This document shows, piece after piece, positions 62,301-64,000 of a DNA stretch of 64,000 bases (positions are counted from its first letter, which is position 1; each line of letters opens with the position of its first letter). The notes under the pieces are model-generated. The model saw nothing but the letters and a program-made list of their open reading frames with translations, was not told the DNA's origin and did not search any database. Source of the DNA: Patiria pectinifera (Eukaryota > Echinodermata > Asteroidea > Valvatida > Asterinidae). The stretch covers positions 12,286,465 through 12,350,464 of the forward strand of contig CM057149.1 in NCBI GenBank assembly GCA_029964075.1. Reading direction: 5' to 3'. The translations under genes were made by a program, and so were the position numbers.

Positions 62301-63993
62301 TTGGGGTGGTTTTTTTTTACTAACCTTGTATACATGTACGTATACATGTACATGCAGCTACATCAGCGTCAGTTGCTAAAATCGGAAATTTTGAGAGACG
62401 GAAAATTGTGTGTGAGTACGTTTAATATGCATTCAAAAGGGGACGTTGAACATTAGAGGACAATAGGGTCCATATTTCCCGACGGTCCGCAATTGACGAT
62501 CATGTACAGAACACATTGGAGGTCTTCCTTAAAGGTTAGGGTAACGAAAGAGGGATAACAGGGGGTCCTCGATTACAGAGGTTAATACACTTGTGCGTGT
62601 TTATTGTGTAAAAATCGAGCACACCCACGTGCAACTTCATCGATGAATCGAGGACAGAAATCAAATCGAAGACTCCACGGTTGGAAAATGTGTACAAAAC
62701 CAATGGGAGCAAAAAAGTAAAGAGTACAAGCAAAGGAAACTGGGAAGAAGAACAATAGAAAATTCTTTATGTACACCATAAAAGAAAATCCTCGATTTAC
62801 ACCAGAAACAAACATGAATTTGTTACTCGTTCATTACGGGACGTTGAACAATAGAGGACAATAGGGTCTCCAATTCCCGAGAGGTCACAAATTTGGATTC
62901 GTGTACAAAACATAAGGGAGGTCTTCCTAAAATATTAGAGTACAAACAATTAAAAGAGGGACAATAGGGGGTCCCCGATTACAGGCAAATACACACTTGT
63001 GTGTGCGTGTGGGTAGGCATTACATTTAATGTGTGGACTTCCGAATAAAAGAGGTCCCCATAAACCAGGTAGCGGCGACGTTGTGTGAACGTGGGCAAGT
63101 CCACACAGTGTTTCCCCATTTCTGGAAAACAGTTTTAGAGACATTGTTGGTTTAGAGGCATTTTTGGATAGGTTTATCTGTGGCAAAATGAAGAGAAACA
63201 CTAAAGTGAATCACAAAGGGAAACACAGATACAAACAATTGGATTGAAAGTGTTTTCACAGTGAGAGATAAATGAGTTTTTTTTTTCAGAGGCTTTTCTT
63301 TTACTTCACGAAATCAAGGAAATGTCCACACTAGGTATGTAACGTAAACATGTGTGGGTGTATGTGGTTTATGGCACACAACAGTGTTTTCGTAGCCCCT
63401 CAAATCTTCCGTTGGCGCGCCCCCGAATATTTCGTAGGCCCTCAAATATTTCGTAGGCTCTATACACAATGCCAACTGTGCCTAGGCCTATAAATCCGGG
63501 TCTGCGTGTATGGGCCTTATTCACGAGTCTGCTATATTGAATTGAAAGTTAGGTAAAATCTTGATTTTTTTAAACTTGCGAAGAGAACTGCTTCAACGCA
63601 TAATTTAACATTTGTAATTAAACATTCCCTAATGTTTAAAGCCATTATGCATTTGGCATTATGCCTGCAATAAATAGTGAGGCGCCATCCCGTTCAACAA
63701 TTTACAATTAATGAAATACATTCAGGGTACTTGACAAAAATGGCCCATTCTTTTACAGTTACCTGGAAAAGCACACATTGATCAAGTTACAGAAACCTTC
63801 CGCAGACAGAAGATAGAAGTGGTCGCCCCATGAGAAAAATCTCCACCTGAAATCGTACTGTTTCAGAACCAAAACCAAATAATTGAATTTCTTCTCTGTC
63901 TCTCGCTAGATCGACCTGAACAAAATGCCTCTCGGGAAGCTATCTAAGCCCCAGATACAGAACGCGTACTCGGTGCTGACAGAACTTCAGACG
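41211..63993 (+). CDS. PARP1: poly(ADP-ribose) polymerase 1, 16 exons, 3' end off window
   Basis: A nuclear DNA-break sensor that uses NAD+ to attach poly(ADP-ribose) to itself, histones and repair factors. The exon chain (detailed below) joins with consistent phases into about 729 codons. It gives zinc finger 1 (C24, C27, H56, C59), zinc finger 2 (C126, C129, H162, C165), zinc finger 3 (C289, C292, C306, C316), BRCT (about 390-480), a lysine/serine-rich automodification linker, WGR (604-606) and the start of the regulatory helical domain (MPLGKLSK). Domain order and spacing follow vertebrate PARP1 closely. The catalytic H-Y-E domain must lie beyond 64000. Unusual: no DEVD caspase motif and no clear bipartite nuclear signal between zinc fingers 2 and 3. 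Confidence 0.93.
41554..42055. mobile_element. hAT-like element, 502 bp, 8-bp target duplication
   Basis: Ends CAGCGGCGTAGCCA and TAGCTACGCCACTG are inverted with two differences. GAAGTTTG is duplicated at 41546-41553 and 42056-42063. The interior is mostly another repeat (41604-41893) plus a GT run and a G run, so it is non-autonomous. Confidence 0.9.
41604..41893 (+). repeat. keyed repeat, TCCACATAAGG type
   Basis: Outer inverted ends begin GTTACATACC (left) and finish GTCCACACAAGGTATGTAAC (41874-41893). Key copies are CTATGTGGAC 41614, GTCCACATAA 41639, CCTTATGTGGAC 41664, GTCCACATAAGG 41684 and GTCCACACAAGG 41874, in alternating orientation. (GT)n flanks both sides, the longer at 41904-41927. 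The inner block GAAGAGAAACACTA..CACGAAAACAAAGCAA is shared with 63018-63343. Confidence 0.75.
42376..42573 (+). repeat. keyed repeat, ATCGAGGA type
   Basis: Outer inverted ends GTTTGTTTCTGGTGTAAATC and ATTTACACCATAAACAAA. Key copies ATCGAGGA 42393, ATTGAGGA 42428, ATCGAGGA 42446, CCTCGAT 42457 and TCCTCGAT 42551. The inner block CGTGTACAAAACCAAT is shared with 62598 and 28366. Confidence 0.75.
42795..42888 (+). CDS. PARP1: PARP1 exon 2
   Basis: Codons 44-74 plus one base, TTTTCAG|..|GTAAGA. Reads [14 protein letters not shown], supplying H56 and C59 and completing zinc finger 1, the main DNA-break recognition finger. Confidence 0.92.
42889..44156. other. PARP1 intron 2
   Basis: No recognisable element apart from a C run near 44001. 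Confidence 0.6.
44157..44335 (+). CDS. PARP1: PARP1 exon 3
   Basis: 60 codons (75-134) from ATGTAG|CA to GCG|GTAAGT, ending phase 0. Begins [15 protein letters not shown], the helix after zinc finger 1 (human counterpart ELRWDDQQK), and ends with C126xxC129, the first half of zinc finger 2. Confidence 0.9.
44336..45472. other. PARP1 intron 3
   Basis: Holds the decayed MITE copy at 44795-45010; otherwise nothing recognised. Confidence 0.6.
44795..45010 (+). mobile_element. decayed copy of the 371-bp MITE
   Basis: Shares AAGTCTCCGGTTCCTGG, CATCGGCAAARTGAA, GATGATGTCT, TTTATGTGGCCTCT and TTTGCACTAA with the copies at 28998 and 33335. A C run replaces its left end and the right inverted repeat is missing. 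Confidence 0.7.
45473..45678 (+). CDS. PARP1: PARP1 exon 4
   Basis: 68 codons plus two bases, [35 protein letters not shown] gives H162 and C165, closing zinc finger 2. The finger's middle loop (residues 135-157) is polar. Confidence 0.88.
45679..46756. other. PARP1 intron 4
   Basis: No recognisable element. Confidence 0.55.
46757..46844 (+). CDS. PARP1: PARP1 exon 5
   Basis: Codons 203-232, TGACAG|..AAG|GTGGGT. This is the linker that in vertebrates carries the bipartite nuclear signal and the DEVD caspase site. Here it reads [20 protein letters not shown]: one short basic patch, no DEVD. Starting two bases later hits a stop, which fixes the acceptor. Confidence 0.8.
46845..47728. other. 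PARP1 intron 5
   Basis: Contains two possible hAT-like remnants bounded by CATTGGCGTCGCAAG (47202) and GCGGACGCCCATG (47351), and by TCGACGCCCATGG (about 47472). No matching target duplications were found. Confidence 0.4.
47729..47848 (+). CDS. PARP1: PARP1 exon 6
   Basis: Exactly 40 codons (233-272), TTTTCAG|..[29 protein letters not shown] aligns with human AQNDLIWNIKDELK..NKQQVP, the helical start of the zinc finger 3 domain. Confidence 0.93.
48049..48218 (+). repeat. keyed repeat, CGTCCACGAT type
   Basis: Outer ends GTTCAAC..CCGTGGACG and CGTCCACGATCGACGGTGAAC-like (last 20 nt). Key copies: CCGTGGACG 48064, CGTCCACGAT 48105, CGTCCGCGAT near 48125 and CGTCCACGAT 48198. The inner CGTGTACAAAACCTA resembles the ATCGAGGA-type elements and CTTCCTAAAA resembles 62835. 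Confidence 0.65.
48251..48549 (+). repeat. keyed repeat, GGTACCCCACAAG type
   Basis: Key copies CCTTATGGGGTACC 48251, GGTACCCCACAAGG 48281, CTTGCGGGGTACC 48307, GGTACCCCACAAG 48325 and GTACCCCAAC 48536. The inner block (ACGAAAGAGATATATGGATT, CGCAAATGGAAGAGTTTTAG, GTACACGAGAACAAAGGAA) is shared with 60058-60326, which uses another key. Confidence 0.75.
48760..48956 (+). CDS. PARP1: PARP1 exon 7
   Basis: 65 codons plus two bases (273 onward), [31 protein letters not shown] and CTEC..GYRC..SAWTKC give C289, C292, C306 and C316 of zinc finger 3, which relays DNA binding to the catalytic domain. Trp 313 of the interface motif is kept. Confidence 0.93.
48957..50458. other. PARP1 intron 7
   Basis: No clear element; a G run at 49440-49451 is followed by GACGCGACGCCCGTGG, a possible old hAT-like terminus. 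Confidence 0.5.
50459..50557 (+). CDS. PARP1: PARP1 exon 8
   Basis: Completes a Trp codon split by the intron, then 32 codons and two bases. [19 protein letters not shown] aligns with the end of the zinc finger 3 domain (human EFREISYLK..RIFPPET). Confidence 0.85.
50558..51265. other. PARP1 intron 8
   Basis: No recognisable element; G run at about 51076. Confidence 0.5.
51266..51453 (+). CDS. PARP1: PARP1 exon 9
   Basis: 62 codons plus one base, TTTTAG|..AAAA|GTGAGT. After a Pro-rich linker, [23 protein letters not shown] and VCVISTK form the first half of the BRCT domain (human KILTLGKLS, IEKLGGKL, LCISTK). Confidence 0.93.
51454..51896. other. PARP1 intron 9
   Basis: 443 bp with no recognisable element. 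Confidence 0.55.
51897..52045 (+). CDS. PARP1: PARP1 exon 10
   Basis: Two bases plus 49 codons, TTTCAG|..[22 protein letters not shown] is the conserved BRCT end (human IRVVSEDFLQDV), followed by HNIAPWGN (human HILSPWGA). Confidence 0.93.
52145..52345 (-). repeat. tRNA-derived SINE fragment
   Basis: On the minus strand a T-arm-like GGGTTCGAATCCC lies at about 52321-52309, with CTATACAG-like sequence upstream. A body with CCATGGGTTTTCCTCAGAAT and CTACAGGTTTCTTCAGGCTT follows. Box A is not clear, so the head is decayed. Confidence 0.5.
52626..52730 (+). repeat. keyed repeat fragment, GTACCC(G/C)ACAAG type
   Basis: Contains AACTTGTGGGGGTAC, GGTACCCGACAAG and GGTACCCCACTAG, the same key as 48251-48549, without most of the inner block. 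Confidence 0.5.
53935..54450 (+). repeat. CCATGG minisatellite, about 31-33-bp unit
   Basis: More than a dozen imperfect units of CCATGGTGTTCCCATGGTGT plus CCATAAAATCC, grading at the right end into CCCATGGGAAT-type palindromes. Several open frames on the minus strand (Met-Gly-Thr-Pro-Trp-like repeats) are by-products of unit lengths near 33 and the lack of stops in the unit. Confidence 0.95.
54820..54925 (+). CDS. PARP1: PARP1 exon 11
   Basis: 35 codons plus one base, TTTACAG|GTC..AAAG|GTATTT. Lys/Ser-rich, low-similarity linker between BRCT and WGR (the automodification region). It is supported mainly by fitting both neighbours' phases (0 in, 1 out), an open frame and good splice sites. 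Confidence 0.68.
54926..56512. other. PARP1 intron 11
   Basis: Contains an inverted-ended element at about 55095-55585 (CCCGGCTATTT..AATAGCCGGG), related at its ends to the 23128-25648 repeats, and a piggyBac-like MITE (55965-56425). Confidence 0.6.
55965..56425. mobile_element. piggyBac-like MITE, 461 bp, TTAA target duplication
   Basis: Ends CCCTAAAGGGG and CCCCTTTAGGG, flanked by TTAA at 55961-55964 and 56426-56429. TTAA with CCC-starting ends is the piggyBac signature. Subterminal GGCGGAATCSGCCCCCC blocks are palindromic. No transposase. It ends 87 bp before PARP1 exon 12. Confidence 0.88.
56513..56617 (+). CDS. PARP1: PARP1 exon 12
   Basis: Two bases, 34 codons, one base, ACAAACAG|GTGATT..ACTG|GTTAGT. 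Rich in Lys and Gly, ending [11 protein letters not shown], which aligns with human KGGAAVDPDS just before WGR. An identical ATTACAAACAG acceptor lies 41 bp upstream but would break the frame. Confidence 0.88.
56618..58149. other. PARP1 intron 12
   Basis: A hairpin at 57680-57746 (CTGTTTCAGACCGGTTGGA against TCCAACCGGTCTTAAACAG, one mismatch, 29-nt loop) probably marks a small MITE. G run at about 57079. Confidence 0.55.
58150..58276 (+). CDS. PARP1: PARP1 exon 13
   Basis: Two bases, 41 codons, two bases, CTCTACAG|..[30 protein letters not shown] opens the WGR domain (human [20 protein letters not shown]). QLLES follows. Confidence 0.93.
58277..59618. other. PARP1 intron 13
   Basis: G runs at about 58901 and 59256; GCCCCCGCCACTGG at 59273-59286 looks like a hAT terminus, but no partner or target duplication was found. 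Confidence 0.45.
59619..59823 (+). CDS. PARP1: PARP1 exon 14
   Basis: One base plus 68 codons, TTGTCAG|..[21 protein letters not shown] contains the WGR motif (604-606), and [26 protein letters not shown] complete the domain, which couples DNA and zinc finger contacts to the catalytic part. Confidence 0.94.
59824..60419. other. PARP1 intron 14
   Basis: Largely a keyed repeat (60058-60326). Confidence 0.7.
60058..60326 (+). repeat. keyed repeat, GTCTCCACAAGG type
   Basis: Outer inverted ends TATTCCTGTGGAGAC (60058-60072) and GTCTCCACAAGGATAC (60311-60326), with GTATCCACAAGG at 60099. The inner block matches 48251-48549 although the key differs. Confidence 0.75.
60420..60530 (+). CDS. PARP1: PARP1 exon 15
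   Basis: 37 codons, TTTCCAG|..[30 protein letters not shown] and AMVEF match human [21 protein letters not shown] and AMVEY, the first helices of the regulatory domain. Confidence 0.93.
61552..62328. mobile_element. mariner-like foldback element, 777 bp, TA target
   Basis: Ends CAAGGTGAGTAAAAAAAACC and the complement TTTTACTAACCTTG, flanked by TA at 61550-61551 and 62329-62330. Several nested inverted blocks pair across the centre: GTTCTGTCCACGGATC with GATCCGTGGACAGAAC-like, ACCACCGTTT with AACGGTGGT, and AGTACAAGAATCATT with its complement. A short (AATTC)n lies at about 61629. No transposase. Confidence 0.82.
62598..62813 (+). repeat. keyed repeat, ATCGAGGA type
   Basis: Relative of 42376-42573: GTTTATTGTGTAAAAATCG left end, TCCTCGATTTACACCAGAAA right end, ATCGAGCA 62614, ATCGAGGA 62647, ATCGAAGA 62665 and inner GTGTACAAAACCAATGGGAG. 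The key is decaying in this copy. Confidence 0.7.
62835..63000 (+). repeat. keyed-repeat relative
   Basis: Shares GGACAATAGGGTC, GTACAAAACATAAGGGAGGTC and GGGGGTCC..CGATTACA with 62450-62585 and, more distantly, with 48049-48218. The key is unclear, perhaps GGTCCCCGAT/GGTCTCC. Confidence 0.45.
63018..63343 (+). repeat. keyed repeat, TCCACA type
   Basis: Relative of 41604-41893 with ATGTGTGGAC, GTCCCCATAA, AGTCCACACAG and GTCCACACTAGGTATGTAAC (63324-63343) and the same inner block. More diverged, with mixed keys. Confidence 0.7.
63910..63993 (+). CDS. PARP1: PARP1 exon 16 (last in window)
   Basis: 28 codons, [40 protein letters not shown] is nearly the same as the human regulatory-domain helix. 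The donor is 7 bp from the window edge, so the catalytic exons follow outside. Confidence 0.95.
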
Positions 63994-64000
63994 GTGAGCA

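Larger units (their letters stand above)
60531..63909. other. PARP1 intron 15
   Basis: 3.4 kb, the largest intron found. It holds a mariner-like foldback (61552-62328) and a chain of keyed repeats (about 62450-63343). Short direct repeats of TTACAGCTCAGTTGA occur at 60908-60966. Confidence 0.7.

Overview
This is a 64 kb piece of an animal nuclear genome, most likely from an invertebrate deuterostome and probably an echinoderm. The evidence is spliceosomal genes with multi-kilobase introns, a tandem family of intronless class A GPCRs, AT-rich noncoding DNA, and a dense load of short non-autonomous transposons and tRNA-derived SINEs. The phylum is inferred from overall character; no species marker was found.

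Layout. At 1-25 kb there are three same-strand, single-exon rhodopsin-class GPCR paralogues about 8 kb apart (5689-6639, 13814-14746 and 22019-23034). The third is broken by a one-base deletion. Two of them have a TATA box about 130 bp before the ATG. The DNA between them is gene-free and full of foldback elements, MITEs, SINE fragments and a roughly 1.2 kb segmental duplication. From 25 to 36 kb I see no gene, only repeats: a 192-nt hairpin, two near-identical 371-bp TAA/TTA-flanked elements, GACTCG-rich DNA, a possible LTR and one SINE with its tRNA head and body. A 500-N assembly gap lies at 35759-36258. Directly after it come the last two exons of an SLC16-like (monocarboxylate transporter family) gene, whose N-terminal half is missing.

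From 41.2 kb to the right edge is the 5' part of a PARP1 orthologue. I could place sixteen phase-consistent exons covering zinc fingers 1 to 3, the BRCT domain, the automodification linker, the WGR domain and the start of the regulatory helical domain, about 729 codons. The ADP-ribosyltransferase catalytic domain lies beyond the window.

The genes do not form a functional cluster. The most unusual noncoding signal is a set of repeats, mostly in PARP1 introns. In each, a roughly 10-nt 'key' motif occurs several times in both orientations. The key is uniform within a copy but differs between copies that are otherwise related. Several insertions can be dated relative to each other by exact target-site duplications: two hAT-like, one piggyBac-like and several Harbinger-like.
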